Assembly (NCBI RefSeq): GCF_018069805.1
Contig: NZ_JAGPYN010000003.1
Span: 215,078 to 279,077, forward strand
DNA length: 64,000 nucleotides
From: Pseudoalteromonas ostreae
GTDB taxonomy: Bacteria; Pseudomonadota; Gammaproteobacteria; Enterobacterales; Alteromonadaceae
Direction: 5' to 3'
The notes below the pieces were generated by a model. That model worked only from the letters and a program-made list of their open reading frames with translations. It was not told the origin of the DNA and ran no database searches. The position numbers and the translations under genes were made by a program. This document shows, piece after piece, positions 34,127 to 44,258 of this stretch. Numbering within the stretch: the first letter of the stretch is position 1; the number at the start of each line of letters is the position of its first letter.

Positions 34127-36364
34127 TTATGCATGTTGCACTAAACTAAGTGCCGTTTGGTTTTGTTGTTTTTTCAAAAATTCTGTAAATTCAGCGCGCG
34201 ATAAAGGTTTTGAATAATAGTAGCCTTGCATCGTTTCGCAATTAAGCTCTTTTAAGATTACAATTTGCTCTGCTTGCTCAACCCCTTCAGCTACCACATG
34301 TAAGTCTAAGTTATGTGCAATAGTAACTATTGAGTCAACCATATTACGGCCTCGCTCTGTTTGCATATCATCAATAAACGCTTTATCAACTTTTAGGGTA
34401 TTAAGTGGAAACTGCTTTAAATAGGCAAGTGATGAGTAGCCAGTGCCAAAGTCATCCATGGCTAAATGAATACCACGGGCACTGAGAGAGCGCATAATCG
34501 AAATAGCATCTTGTGGGTCGTCCATTACCGTACCTTCAGTAATTTCAAGTTCTAAAAAGTACGATGGCAAAGCATGATTTTGTAAAATCACATCAATACG
34601 AGTCGTTAGATCTGGTAGGCTAAATTGTTTAGCAGACAAGTTAACCGCAACTCGCCCATTAAATAAGCCAGCATCCAGCCAGGCTTTAACATCACGGCAT
34701 GCTTTATGAAGTACCACTTCACCAATTTCGATGATTTGCCCAGTTTCTTCGGCGATGGGAATAAACACGCCAGGGCTAATAATGCCTTTTTTCGGAGTAA
34801 TAAAACGCACTAAGGCTTCCATTCCAGTGAATTTACCGGTGCGGATATTCATCTTGGGTTGATAGTAAACTTCAAAATGATCTTCTTTTAAACCAAATCG
34901 CATTAAGTTTTCAATTTGCAGGCGTTTTACTGCCTGGCGATTCATTGTGTCATTAAAGAATAAGTAGCTATTACCTTTCTTTTTCGCATGATACATCGCA
35001 GTGTCGGCATTTTTAAGTAGTAGTTCGGGGGTATTGCCATCTTCAGGGAATAATACAATGCCGAGACTTGAGGTTATCACTAATTCGTGACCGGCCATTT
35101 TAAATGGCGTGGCGATGGCGGCTAAAAACTGTTTTGCCATTCTGGTAATGGTGTGAATATCGTTGGTGCCAGACATCACTAAGGCAAACTCATCGCCACC
35201 TAAACGGTAAAACACATCTTTTTCACGGGTGAGTTTACTCAATCGCATTGCTAGTTTCGCCAGTAAACTGTCTCCTAGTTGATGGCCTAATGAGTCATTA
35301 ATTTTTTTAAAGTTATCTAAATCGAATACCAATAATGCATGATGGCTGTCTTGTTTTGCCAGTTTTTTTAGATCGGTAAAAAAGAGATTTCGGTTAGGTA
35401 AGCCGGTAGTGCGATCGCGATTTGATAAGTTATGTAGTTGTGATTCGGCTTTTTTACGCTCGGTTAAATCTGAATATACAATGACATAGTTACAAATTTG
35501 ATTATGTTCATTCTTAATTTCATCGATTGAAATTTCAATCGGTAGTAGTTTTCGCTCACTGTTTCGCAGTTTAACTTCTTGTTGCCAATGATCGGTAAGA
35601 CGAACAGTATTTTTAATATCATCAATATAACTTTGCTCGTAACCTGGCAAGGTAAATGGCTTGTTTAAATAGTTATCTCGGTTCCCACCAAACTGCGATA
35701 AAAAGCTGGGATTAAGATCAACCAGCTTAAAGTTTTTATCGTAAATGGCTAATGCATCAGTGAGTGATTCAACACATTTAGCGAATAAGTTAAGGCGTGC
35801 CTCGGTTGATTTTAATTGCGTGATATCGCGTACCGTGCCAGTCATTCTTAGCGGGTTTAAGTTGGTGTCTTTTTCAATGATTTTACCTCTGTCGAGTACC
35901 CAATGCCAGCGATCAAAGCTGTCTTTAATGCGATAGCTGGCTTCAAAGAAAGCGGTTTGCTCAGCAAAGTGTTGCTTTAATAGTAATTCAACTTGCGTTA
36001 TATCATTAGGGTGAATAAGGGCTTTATTAGGTGGAACATCAATGATGGTATTTCTCTCCATCATGTATTTATCGTTAATGCGCAGCACTTTACCTGTTTT
36101 GATATTCCAATCCCAAAGGGTGTCACCACTGCCTTCAACCGTGCTTTTTAAGCGCCGTTCAGAACTACATAATTGGCGTCGTGAGCGGCGCAATTTGTAG
36201 ATTGTGAATAATAAGTAAGGCAGCACTAACGTAACAAATACACTCGGTAAATAAAGCATTAAAGTTTGCTGATCGACAAATTGCTCGCTATAGCCCAATG
36301 GGCTAAAGCAGAGTAATAATGAGGTGAATATGAATGTGTTGGCTATTATTTTTATTCTTATCAT
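34127..36364 (-). CDS. Membrane-anchored PAS-PAS-GGDEF-EAL protein (cyclic-di-GMP turnover)
   Basis: 745 residues: a signal-like N-terminus and a membrane helix (about 33-55), two PAS domains (about 68-185 and 190-305), a GGDEF domain (about 310-475; active-site RLGGDEF and an intact TTGLPNRNLF region) and an EAL domain (about 490-735; MEALVRF, DDFGTGYSSLAYLKQFPLN, VVAEGVE). Both catalytic signatures are present, so it may make or degrade c-di-GMP or switch between the two. The input signal through the PAS domains is unknown. Single gene. Confidence 0.92.
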   Translation of the reverse strand: MIRIKIIANTFIFTSLLLCFSPLGYSEQFVDQQTLMLYLPSVFVTLVLPYLLFTIYKLRRSRRQLCSSERRLKSTVEGSGDTLWDWNIKTGKVLRINDKYMMERNTIIDVPPNKALIHPNDITQVELLLKQHFAEQTAFFEASYRIKDSFDRWHWVLDRGKIIEKDTNLNPLRMTGTVRDITQLKSTEARLNLFAKCVESLTDALAIYDKNFKLVDLNPSFLSQFGGNRDNYLNKPFTLPGYEQSYIDDIKNTVRLTDHWQQEVKLRNSERKLLPIEISIDEIKNEHNQICNYVIVYSDLTERKKAESQLHNLSNRDRTTGLPNRNLFFTDLKKLAKQDSHHALLVFDLDNFKKINDSLGHQLGDSLLAKLAMRLSKLTREKDVFYRLGGDEFALVMSGTNDIHTITRMAKQFLAAIATPFKMAGHELVITSSLGIVLFPEDGNTPELLLKNADTAMYHAKKKGNSYLFFNDTMNRQAVKRLQIENLMRFGLKEDHFEVYYQPKMNIRTGKFTGMEALVRFITPKKGIISPGVFIPIAEETGQIIEIGEVVLHKACRDVKAWLDAGLFNGRVAVNLSAKQFSLPDLTTRIDVILQNHALPSYFLELEITEGTVMDDPQDAISIMRSLSARGIHLAMDDFGTGYSSLAYLKQFPLNTLKVDKAFIDDMQTERGRNMVDSIVTIAHNLDLHVVAEGVEQAEQIVILKELNCETMQGYYYSKPLSRAEFTEFLKKQQNQTALSLVQHA

Positions 36365-36416
36365 AGGGCACGTCTGTATTTTGCACTTGATAATCTAATT
36401 GAAGCACGGTGTTGTG

Positions 36417-39137
36417 TCAAAGAGAATGAGAAGAAATCAGCTTTTTTGACGTTTTGTTTGTCTTAGGCATGCTTAGTAGCTCATATCTTGGTCTATGTTC
36501 TGCAAAGGTCTCGCGAATATAAGTAACTATCTGCGCAAGACTAAGGTCTTCCAATGCTTCTAACAACTTTTGTTGCATATGAAAGTGATGATCTTGATTA
36601 CCAATGGCAAGCCACAAGCGTTGTGAACGCAGCCGGAGGTTTTTATCTTTTTCTGCAATGTGGGTGGTTAAGCCATGTTTTTGTTGCTGCCATTGCTCTT
36701 CATTTAATTGCTGTAATGAATCAAGGTACTGCTCAATAAACGCATTATGATGCTCAAAAATTGCGGTTGCACTGTAGTTAGGTGACTGTACGTAGAAGGC
36801 GATGCCGGCACGAGTATTAAAGGGCGCATAACCTGCGCCCACTAAGTAGCCTAACTGTTGTTTGGTACGAAGTTCATTAAAGTAATCTTGATTAATAAGA
36901 TGGTTTAGCGCCATCATTTTTACTTTTTCAACAACGTCATCGGTTTGTGCTTGGTAATAAATAACCATCGCATTATCGCTACAATTTAGAGGCAGTTGCG
37001 AGCGGGTTATTTGGTCTATTTCAAATAACGGACGGGTTAGATCTTCAATCGTGGCTGATTTAGCTAAGTGGTGAGCAATCTTTTTTTGAAACTCAATGGC
37101 ATCTCTTTCTCGCCAATTACCGTGCAGAAAAGACTCTACATGCAAGGCGTTAAAAAATTCGCGGCGAAAACAATTAAACTGATGAAAGCTGGTATCTTTA
37201 AGTGCCACAGCAAGCTGCTCTGGTTCTGGATTCCATGGCATTATTTTTGCACCCAGCACGCTAAATAATTCACCAACGGGTTTATTTTGATTGCTGTTAC
37301 GCCAATGGCGGACTAACTGTTTTTTATACTCTGCAAAACGTTTGGCGCAAATATCGACGTTAAATAACGCTTGGAGTAATTCATCAACCAATTCTAATTG
37401 GCTAGAAGAGAGCCCCGCAGTATGCAGGGTCAAGCCACCTTGGTGTGAGGTTAAGTGATAACTTAACCCCGCTAATTCTGCTGGGTAAAATTGTTCTGCA
37501 ACACTGTCCATAAATAAGTCGGCAAATAGACGAGTAAGTGCCATGTGTTTGATATCTTTAACTGCAAAGTCAGAATCCATCGCCAAATAAAAGTGCCCTT
37601 TGGCAACTCGAAAAGTGTTGTCTTGTTTAAACCAAAAATCAAAGCCAGGTTCTTTTACTAATAGTTGAGGGTGATTTTGTGGTTGCTCAATATCATACAA
37701 CGATACTTCTTTGGTTAAATAAGGGTTTGCTGTAGGTAAGAGCATTTCTGGTAATGGGGTATTAATTTCGCACAGTGCTTCCAGCCAACAGCTAGAAATA
37801 CTTTCGATCCGATAGGGCGTGTGATACCACTGCGTAGTATGCTCAGGCTCAACATCAGGGTGGATCAATACTAAGCGCATATTATGCGGCGTTAACCATT
37901 GCATTGCAGTTTCATGAGCCGCTTGATTAAAACCATCCATGAGGTAGTCTCCTTGCACATAATTGGCTTCATCGTAGTGCTGCATGTTAATGCTTAAATT
38001 ACTGACCCAATCGATTAAGCGGGCTTTTTCTTGATTATCAAAGGCGATTTGTAATAGGTTTTTTTTATCTTGATATAAGCGAGGTAATTTATCGATGTTT
38101 TGGTTAATTAAACAAATATATTCAAACACCATTTCAACGATGTCTTCATAGTATTCAATTCCTTCATCGGTCAGTGCCATGCTGATATTAAAATCTTTAA
38201 AGTTGCTACCGTTAATGCCACCTCCAGCAGACAGGGCATTGATCCAACCTTGCGCTTTTAAAATAGAGTAAAGTGACCCTTGCCCTTCATACCCTAATAA
38301 ATGCGCAATAAAACTAACGGTTTTATGGCGATAAAAATCATCAATATTAGGCATCGCAAAACTGACTATGAGTTTTTGCATATGCTTATGCGGCTCTATA
38401 TGCAGCACTTTACAAAGATCTTGTGCGCGATAAAGTGATGCCTCGATCACGGGTTTTGGTTGCTGCTGACCTTTAATATCATTAAATAATGTAGTTACCC
38501 ATTGCACCATAATGTCAATTTCTGCATCAGCGCAGATCACTAAGCTCATCCACTGGGCTTGATAATGGGCGTTAAAAAAATCTCGCAATTCTTTGCTTAC
38601 ACAGCCATTACGATCCGCTAAGGTTTGCTGATTACCCACTGAAAATTTAGCAAATGGATGAGCAGGATTAACGGTTTCTTTGTGCGCTTGATAGATGCGT
38701 CGGCCATCGTCTTTTATTTTTAATTTAAACTCTGCATCAATGGCATTACGTTCTTTTTCAGTTTCGTCAGGGTTGAGAGAAGGAGCAATAAAAAACCGAC
38801 TAAATTGGCTCAGTGCTTGTGCAAACTCTTGATTGTTTATATCGAAGAAATAACACGTGTGTTCGGTGCCGGTCCATGCGTTGGTGTTGCCACCGGATTG
38901 GGAAACAAAATTACCAAACCCACCGGATTCCGGAAATTGGTCTGTGCCTAAAAAAAGCATATGCTCTAAAAAGTGTGCGAGCCCTTGTCTATCAACAGGA
39001 TCGTCAAAGTGACCAGCATTGACGGCCATCGATGCAGCGGCTTTAGTTGAATCTTTATCTTGCACTAACAGGACTTTTAGACCATTGTCCAGTGTGAGGG
39101 TACGGTATGTTCTGTTATCATTGCGGCTGATATTCAA
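36417..39137 (-). CDS. Insulinase-family zinc metalloprotease (M16, pitrilysin/protease III-like)
   Basis: 906 residues. The inverted zinc motif HFLEH (His55, Glu58, His59) and the downstream zinc-ligand region NAIDAEFKL are intact, giving an active N-terminal half. The inactive C-terminal half includes the RTKQQLGYLVGAG substrate-binding segment typical of insulysin/pitrilysin. No signal peptide is seen at the chosen ATG, unlike E. coli PtrA, so it may be cytoplasmic. Single gene, divergent from sixA. Confidence 0.93.
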   Translation of the reverse strand: MNISRNDNRTYRTLTLDNGLKVLLVQDKDSTKAAASMAVNAGHFDDPVDRQGLAHFLEHMLFLGTDQFPESGGFGNFVSQSGGNTNAWTGTEHTCYFFDINNQEFAQALSQFSRFFIAPSLNPDETEKERNAIDAEFKLKIKDDGRRIYQAHKETVNPAHPFAKFSVGNQQTLADRNGCVSKELRDFFNAHYQAQWMSLVICADAEIDIMVQWVTTLFNDIKGQQQPKPVIEASLYRAQDLCKVLHIEPHKHMQKLIVSFAMPNIDDFYRHKTVSFIAHLLGYEGQGSLYSILKAQGWINALSAGGGINGSNFKDFNISMALTDEGIEYYEDIVEMVFEYICLINQNIDKLPRLYQDKKNLLQIAFDNQEKARLIDWVSNLSINMQHYDEANYVQGDYLMDGFNQAAHETAMQWLTPHNMRLVLIHPDVEPEHTTQWYHTPYRIESISSCWLEALCEINTPLPEMLLPTANPYLTKEVSLYDIEQPQNHPQLLVKEPGFDFWFKQDNTFRVAKGHFYLAMDSDFAVKDIKHMALTRLFADLFMDSVAEQFYPAELAGLSYHLTSHQGGLTLHTAGLSSSQLELVDELLQALFNVDICAKRFAEYKKQLVRHWRNSNQNKPVGELFSVLGAKIMPWNPEPEQLAVALKDTSFHQFNCFRREFFNALHVESFLHGNWRERDAIEFQKKIAHHLAKSATIEDLTRPLFEIDQITRSQLPLNCSDNAMVIYYQAQTDDVVEKVKMMALNHLINQDYFNELRTKQQLGYLVGAGYAPFNTRAGIAFYVQSPNYSATAIFEHHNAFIEQYLDSLQQLNEEQWQQQKHGLTTHIAEKDKNLRLRSQRLWLAIGNQDHHFHMQQKLLEALEDLSLAQIVTYIRETFAEHRPRYELLSMPKTNKTSKKLISSHSL

Positions 39138-39317
39138 ATGATGCTCCTGAAACGTTAAGTTTACTCGTTAACAACAATGATAACTTCAGGGTTGCGATTA
39201 AATTGCTTGGCGATTTTTACCTGAATGTCATAAGCGAAAATATGTTACGTTATTTTAATATAGCGGACAAACAGGCAAACTGGCTACTGTTTTATATTCT
39301 TTAATCGGTTGGTTTTT

Positions 39318-39794
39318 ATGAAAACAATCTTAATAATGCGCCACGGCGAAGCAACACCGATGCAAGCTGACGATGCAAGTAGAAATTTGACCTCGGTTGG
39401 CCAACAACAGGCCGAAAAAATGGGTTTATGGTTGCAAGCAACCCATGCACCAAGTGCTCTATTGGTGAGTCCTTACATTCGTGCTCAGCAAACAGCTGAT
39501 GGGGTGAAAAAGCATAATGCATTTTTATTTGAAGAAACCTGCACGGATATAGTCCCAGAGGGTAATCCACAAATTGCAGGGGATTATTTAGAAACCTTGA
39601 TAGCGATGTATCCACAATGTGATACCTGGTTGGTGGTGGCACATATGCCTATTGTGAGTTACTTAGTGGATCAACTAAGTATCGGTAATATGCCAATTTT
39701 TAATACTGGGGCTGTTGCAGTGATAAGCTATGATGAAAGCAATCAAAAAAGCCAATATTTAAGTATTCACGCTCCCAACAATGTCGAAATTTAG
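39318..39794 (+). CDS. sixA: Phosphohistidine phosphatase SixA
   Basis: 158 residues with the RHGEA phosphatase signature at the N-terminus (catalytic His9), an Arg in LVSPYIRAQQTADG and the second His in VAHMPIVSYLVDQL. SixA removes phosphate from histidine phosphotransfer proteins such as the nitrogen PTS protein NPr in E. coli. The ATG at 39318 is preferred over TTG at 39309. It belongs to the conserved fadIJ-sixA-smrB-prmB-aroC neighbourhood. Confidence 0.92.
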   Translation: MKTILIMRHGEATPMQADDASRNLTSVGQQQAEKMGLWLQATHAPSALLVSPYIRAQQTADGVKKHNAFLFEETCTDIVPEGNPQIAGDYLETLIAMYPQCDTWLVVAHMPIVSYLVDQLSIGNMPIFNTGAVAVISYDESNQKSQYLSIHAPNNVEI

Positions 39795-39801
39795 CCTCAT
39801 A

Positions 39802-39958
39802 CCCAAACGACCTCAAGATACAGAATTCAGCGTTTCACAGGGGCTTAATATCAAGGCGTTACTTTGCAACAATGGCAGTCCCTTTTAAGAAGTAACAACG
39901 ACGAGAGGAAGTGCCTATGAAATGCCCAACTGAAACTCGCATCTTGAGGTGACTTGGG
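39802..39958. repeat. MITE-like element with terminal inverted repeats
   Basis: 157 bp bounded by CCCAAACGACCTCAAGAT (39802-39819) and its imperfect complement ATCTTGAGGTGACTTGGG (39941-39958), 15 of 18 positions matching. No coding frame inside. It fills most of the gap between sixA and ridA. Confidence 0.65.
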
Positions 39959-40026
39959 GATGTAACCTTGTGTTCAGAACCAAATTTGCTAAATTAGCGA
40001 CACACTAATTTAGCAAAGATAATTTT

Positions 40027-40377
40027 ATGACAATTGAACGTATTCAAACCGCAACCCGTATGAGTCGTATCGTTAAGCACAATGGTACGGTGTACTTATG
40101 TGGCCAAGTATGTGCTGACGCAGAAAAAAACATCACCGAACAAACACAGACCATGCTTGATAAAGTCGAGCTATTACTTAACGAAGCGGGTAGTTCTAAA
40201 GAGCATATGCTCAGTGCCACTATTTACGTAAAAAGTATGGAATATTTTGCTGATATGAATGCAGTATGGGATGCCTGGGTGCCTGAGGGGTATGCACCAG
40301 CTCGCGCTTGCGTTGAAGCTAAAATGGCACGTGATGCCTTATTAGTTGAGATTTCAGTTGTCGCAGCCGTTAAGTAA
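40027..40377 (+). CDS. RidA-family protein
   Basis: 116 residues of the YjgF/YER057c/UK114 fold. RidA proteins hydrolyse reactive enamines and imines. [17 protein letters not shown] and the C-terminal [20 protein letters not shown] match, and the conserved Arg (in PARACVEA) that binds substrate carboxylates is present. This is one of the divergent subfamilies, so the exact substrate is uncertain. The next gene overlaps its end. Confidence 0.88.
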   Translation: MTIERIQTATRMSRIVKHNGTVYLCGQVCADAEKNITEQTQTMLDKVELLLNEAGSSKEHMLSATIYVKSMEYFADMNAVWDAWVPEGYAPARACVEAKMARDALLVEISVVAAVK

Positions 40378-40837
40378 TAGACAGCGTATTACAGATCTGA
40401 TTGCTCGCTTTAATCAGCAATCAGGGCGCGCACTGGTTGACCTACCTGCTTGGTATTTTTGTGATAACGAGCAGGATGCTAATGAGTGCGCTATGCTGGT
40501 TTTAAATGGCATAAAGCAAGCGACCACATCTTCGCTTTATTGGTTTAAAGCCAATAACGAAATCCTTCCACAAGTGGGTGACTTAGCTATTTTTAGCGAT
40601 TGGCATGGAAAGCCTTTAGGTATCATTGAAAACATTGCCGTGACCATTACCGCATTCAATCAAATCACAGAAGAATATGCCGCGTTAGAAGGTGAGGGCG
40701 ACAAAAGCCTTGAATATTGGCAGCGCGTGCATTGGGATTATTATCAGCGAGAGCTCGAAGGCAGTGGTTATCAATGTCATCCTGAGATGCCTTTGGTGTG
40801 TGAGCAGTTTAAGTTAATTTTTAAGGGGTCTGAATGA
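40346..40837 (+). CDS. ASCH-domain protein
   Basis: 163 residues with an ASCH (PUA-like) domain: [39 protein letters not shown], then [20 protein letters not shown]. Family members bind RNA or act as amidohydrolases (YqfB). The frame opens with a TTG inside ridA; a shorter start is possible because no clear ribosome site decides. Its stop overlaps the SDR start (ATGA), so coupling is likely. Confidence 0.8.
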   Translation: MRFQLSQPLSNRQRITDLIARFNQQSGRALVDLPAWYFCDNEQDANECAMLVLNGIKQATTSSLYWFKANNEILPQVGDLAIFSDWHGKPLGIIENIAVTITAFNQITEEYAALEGEGDKSLEYWQRVHWDYYQRELEGSGYQCHPEMPLVCEQFKLIFKGSE

Positions 40838-41571
40838 GTTCTAATCCTGTAGTCCTTATTACGGGGGGCGGGCGAGGCATAGGTGCCGCAACGGCGAAGT
40901 TATTTGCCAAACACGGTTATGATGTGTGCATTAATTATAAAGCGGATCAAGTCAGCGCTCAGCAGGTTGCGCAAGATATAAAAGCACTTGGTGTGAATGC
41001 ATATTTACTAAAAGCAGATGTTGCAGATGAGCAGCAAGTGTTGGCTTTGTTTGCAAAAGTGGACGAGTTATGTGGCAAATTAGATGTGCTGATAAATAAT
41101 GCAGGTATTTTAAAACCGCAAATGCCATTACTTGAGATGGATGCCACGCGTATAAATGAAGTGCTAGCCACCAATGTACCAAGCGCTTTTTTATGCAGTC
41201 GTGAAGCGATTAAGCGCATGACTAATGGCGGCAGTATCGTAAATATTTCATCTGGGGCGGCTAAAACAGGCTCGCCGAATGAATATATAGATTATGCTGC
41301 TTCAAAAGGGGCGATGGACACCTTAACAATTGGCTTAGCTAAAGAAGTCGCTAAGCGTAATATTCGCGTTAACTCAGTGCGCCCAGGATTAATCTACACT
41401 GAAATGCACCGCGATGGTGGTGAAGCTAATCGGGTAGATCGTCTTAAAGATAAGTTGCCATTGGGCCGAGGTGGCCAACCTGAGGAAGTTGCCGCTGCAA
41501 TTTACTTTTTAGCCTCTGAGCAGGCATCATTTACCACAGGTAGCTTTGTTGATGTAGCTGGTGGTTTGTAA
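40834..41571 (+). CDS. Short-chain dehydrogenase/reductase
   Basis: 245 residues, classical SDR. The dinucleotide loop GGGRGIG is at residues 11-17, NNAG at 88-91, and the catalytic Ser140, Tyr154 and Lys158 (YAASK) are all present. The substrate cannot be told from sequence; the C-terminus FVDVAGGL is usual. It is third in the ridA-ASCH-SDR unit. It converges on the AEC permease with only 3 bases between the stops. Confidence 0.92.
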   Translation: MSSNPVVLITGGGRGIGAATAKLFAKHGYDVCINYKADQVSAQQVAQDIKALGVNAYLLKADVADEQQVLALFAKVDELCGKLDVLINNAGILKPQMPLLEMDATRINEVLATNVPSAFLCSREAIKRMTNGGSIVNISSGAAKTGSPNEYIDYAASKGAMDTLTIGLAKEVAKRNIRVNSVRPGLIYTEMHRDGGEANRVDRLKDKLPLGRGGQPEEVAAAIYFLASEQASFTTGSFVDVAGGL

Positions 41572-41574
41572 AGG

Positions 41575-42498
41575 TTAAAGCAATACCGACAGCCAAAAAG
41601 TAAAACTTATAACACTTAAAACAGTTGATATAACCACCGTGCTGGCCAGCGTCGCTTGGTGTTGTTTTATTTGACAAGCTATTAAGTATGCATTTACCCC
41701 TAAAGGAGAAGCGCTTAATAACACTAATATTTTTAAAAGTTCAGAATCGAGCTCAAATACTAACTTGCCCATTATCAGTACCAGACTCGGCAATAAAAAT
41801 AACTTAACGAGGGAAGCTATCAAAGCTGCTTGCCAATTTTCTGAAACTTTATAAAATGCTAAATTTGCGCCCAACACAAATAAGGCACAAGGCAGTGCAG
41901 GTTGCCCAAGTAAGGTCAGGCCAGAATTAAGACTGGCAATTAGTGTAATGCCACTTAGGTTAAAAATTATTCCACTGCTGATACTTAATACAACAGGATT
42001 TAGTAGCATATTTTTGGCAAATTCAGGCCACGAAAACGCTTTTCTACTACCCTTAGCGCTAATAAAAAAAGTTAAGGTAAACAGTAAAGTACTATGAAAG
42101 GTGATTATCATAAATACAATACCTATCATTTGCTCGCCCAGAGCAGCAATAATAATAGGTAAACCTACTAAAACCGTATTTGAATAACTACTACCTAAAG
42201 CAAATACGCTATGGCGTTCGTAGCTACTTTTTTTAGATAAACAAAAACGGTCTATCGTAAGAGCGAATACAAAGGTAAGTAAGACCGGAATATAAAAGCT
42301 TAAAAACCCATTTAAACTCACACTACTTTGCAAATTAGCGTTCGACATATTTAGAAATAAAAATGCAGGAACACTAATGTAAAAGGTAAACTTACTCAGC
42401 CCAGCAACATGTGACTCTGATAAAAAGGCACTGCGGCTGCAAATGAAGCCACACAACACAACAAAGATCAGCGGAAAAATAATCGAAAATATATGCAC
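41575..42498 (-). CDS. AEC-family (auxin efflux carrier) permease
   Basis: 307-residue membrane protein with about 10 hydrophobic helices in two halves. The N-terminal FPLIFVVLCGFICSRS and central helix pairs are those of the AEC transporter family. Bacterial members export or import small organic acids such as malonate or malate; the substrate here is unknown. Single gene. Confidence 0.85.
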   Translation of the reverse strand: MHIFSIIFPLIFVVLCGFICSRSAFLSESHVAGLSKFTFYISVPAFLFLNMSNANLQSSVSLNGFLSFYIPVLLTFVFALTIDRFCLSKKSSYERHSVFALGSSYSNTVLVGLPIIIAALGEQMIGIVFMIITFHSTLLFTLTFFISAKGSRKAFSWPEFAKNMLLNPVVLSISSGIIFNLSGITLIASLNSGLTLLGQPALPCALFVLGANLAFYKVSENWQAALIASLVKLFLLPSLVLIMGKLVFELDSELLKILVLLSASPLGVNAYLIACQIKQHQATLASTVVISTVLSVISFTFWLSVLL

Positions 42499-42549
42499 AG
42501 CTTTATTGCCTTAAACTATTTAAAAATAGCAAAGTTCAAATTGCAGTAA

Positions 42550-43107
42550 TTAACGCCGGAACTCATCACTTTGCGGTAAGTTAATTAATATTAACACTGC
42601 ACCTTTACCACCGTATTCAAGTGGCGCTTGGTGTATTGCTATGACATCTGGATGCTGTACTAAATATTGCGGCACTTTGTGTCTGAGTATATGTCCACCA
42701 ATACCATGTACTACACACGCACAGTAGTAATGCTTCTTTTTACACTCATGGATCAGTCCTGCGAGTTCATCTTTTGCCAACTCCTTATTTAAACCATGTA
42801 AATCAAGGGTTAAATCAGGTACAAAGTCACCTCGGCGTAACTGCTTTGCTAAAAAACGATCTTGACCGTCTTGCACATAATTAACCGTTCCGTTGGTATC
42901 AATATCTGGCACATATTCATCAGAAAAGAAAAATTCTGCCTGATGTTGCTTTTTTTGCTGGGCAAACAGCTTAGCTTGTGAGATTTTAGGTTTGTTAGCA
43001 AAGCGGTGCGTGTCTTGTTTAAATACACGGGCACCATTAATACTTTGACGAAACATATCGATGTCGTCAGGGCTAATATCTGCGTTTGAGAGAGGATCTT
43101 TTTTCAT
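42550..43107 (-). CDS. smrB: SmrB, ribosome-rescue endonuclease
   Basis: 185 residues with a basic N-terminal extension (1-95) and a C-terminal SMR domain carrying DLHG (102-105) and HGIGGHI (from 134). In E. coli SmrB cuts mRNA between collided ribosomes. All catalytic motifs are intact. Divergent from prmB, as in E. coli. Confidence 0.94.
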   Translation of the reverse strand: MKKDPLSNADISPDDIDMFRQSINGARVFKQDTHRFANKPKISQAKLFAQQKKQHQAEFFFSDEYVPDIDTNGTVNYVQDGQDRFLAKQLRRGDFVPDLTLDLHGLNKELAKDELAGLIHECKKKHYYCACVVHGIGGHILRHKVPQYLVQHPDVIAIHQAPLEYGGKGAVLILINLPQSDEFRR

Positions 43108-43254
43108 AGCGGCAGTCTAAACAAAAAAACGCTAGAAATCGAGTGAAAACAGAGTAAAAACTGTGTAAAAAAGCGTTACAATAGGGCAATCATGGGGCCT
43201 TAATTGCGCCTCGATTGAATTGATATTTTCTAAAGCAGCAGGTAGATAACGAAT

Positions 43255-44190
43255 ATGAGCGAATTATTAATAGAAGAAGCAACCTTAGATGAAGCTGTAG
43301 CAGAACTGTCAACGTTACACGATTGGCTACGGTGGACCACGAGTCAATTTGCCAGCAGTGGTATTTTCTTTGGTCATGGAACTGATAACGCATGGGATGA
43401 AGCAGTCAACTTGTTACTGCCTGCGTTAAGCTTACCCATTGATGCACCAAAAGAATTAATGCATGCCCGGTTAACTAGCACCGAAAAAAACCGCCTTGCA
43501 GGATTAATTGCAGAACGTATAAATGATTTCACGCCAGTACCTTATCTGACTAATATTGCATGGTTTGCTAATATGCCATTTTATGTTGATGAGCGCGTAC
43601 TGATCCCACGTTCACCTTTTGCAGAGTTAATACATAATCGCTTTTCACCTTGGCTAGCTGAGCCTGAATCGGTAAATCGTATTTTAGATTTATGTACCGG
43701 TTCTGCTTGTATCGCGATTGCATTAGCACAAACTTTTGCAGAAGCGCAGGTTGATGCCGTTGATATTTCTTATGAAGCACTCGAAGTTGCTGATATCAAT
43801 ATCACTGATTATCAGTTAAGTGACCGTGTATTACCTATTCAATCCGACGTATTCAGCGGTGTACCAGGGCAGAAATATGACCTGATCGTGGCAAATCCAC
43901 CGTATGTAGACGCCGAAGATATGGCTGATTTACCGCGTGAGTTCCACCATGAGCCAGAGCTTGGCTTAGCATCAGGCCACGATGGCTTAGATGTAACCCG
44001 TACAATTTTAAGTGAAGCGAGCGATCATCTAACTGATAACGGTTTGTTATTTGTCGAAGTTGGTAATTCTATGGTGCACATGGATGCCCTTTATCCAAAT
44101 GCGCCTTTTGAATGGGTTGAGTTTGAGCAAGGTGGGTTTGGCGTATTTGTGATCAGCAAAAAGCAGCTAGTTGAATATTTCGCTGACTGA
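43255..44190 (+). CDS. prmB: PrmB, ribosomal protein uL3 N5-glutamine methyltransferase
   Basis: 311 residues. The N-terminal helical domain (to about 110) is followed by a Rossmann methyltransferase with SAM-binding DLCTGSACIAIA (from 145) and the amide-methylating signature NPPY (214-217). It methylates a glutamine in ribosomal protein L3 (uL3). It is upstream of aroC as in E. coli. A CCGAGCC/GGCTCGG hairpin lies in the short gap before aroC. Confidence 0.95.
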   Translation: MSELLIEEATLDEAVAELSTLHDWLRWTTSQFASSGIFFGHGTDNAWDEAVNLLLPALSLPIDAPKELMHARLTSTEKNRLAGLIAERINDFTPVPYLTNIAWFANMPFYVDERVLIPRSPFAELIHNRFSPWLAEPESVNRILDLCTGSACIAIALAQTFAEAQVDAVDISYEALEVADINITDYQLSDRVLPIQSDVFSGVPGQKYDLIVANPPYVDAEDMADLPREFHHEPELGLASGHDGLDVTRTILSEASDHLTDNGLLFVEVGNSMVHMDALYPNAPFEWVEFEQGGFGVFVISKKQLVEYFAD

Positions 44191-44258
44191 GCAGCATAAA
44201 AAATTAAAGCCGAGCCTTAGGCTCGGTACTTAGTAGTCATTAGGAATGAGGAAAGTTA

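Noticed and set aside
44207..44230. Terminator between prmB and aroC
   Set aside because: The CCGAGCC/GGCTCGG hairpin has no T-run after it, so termination is unlikely; it may be an mRNA structure only.
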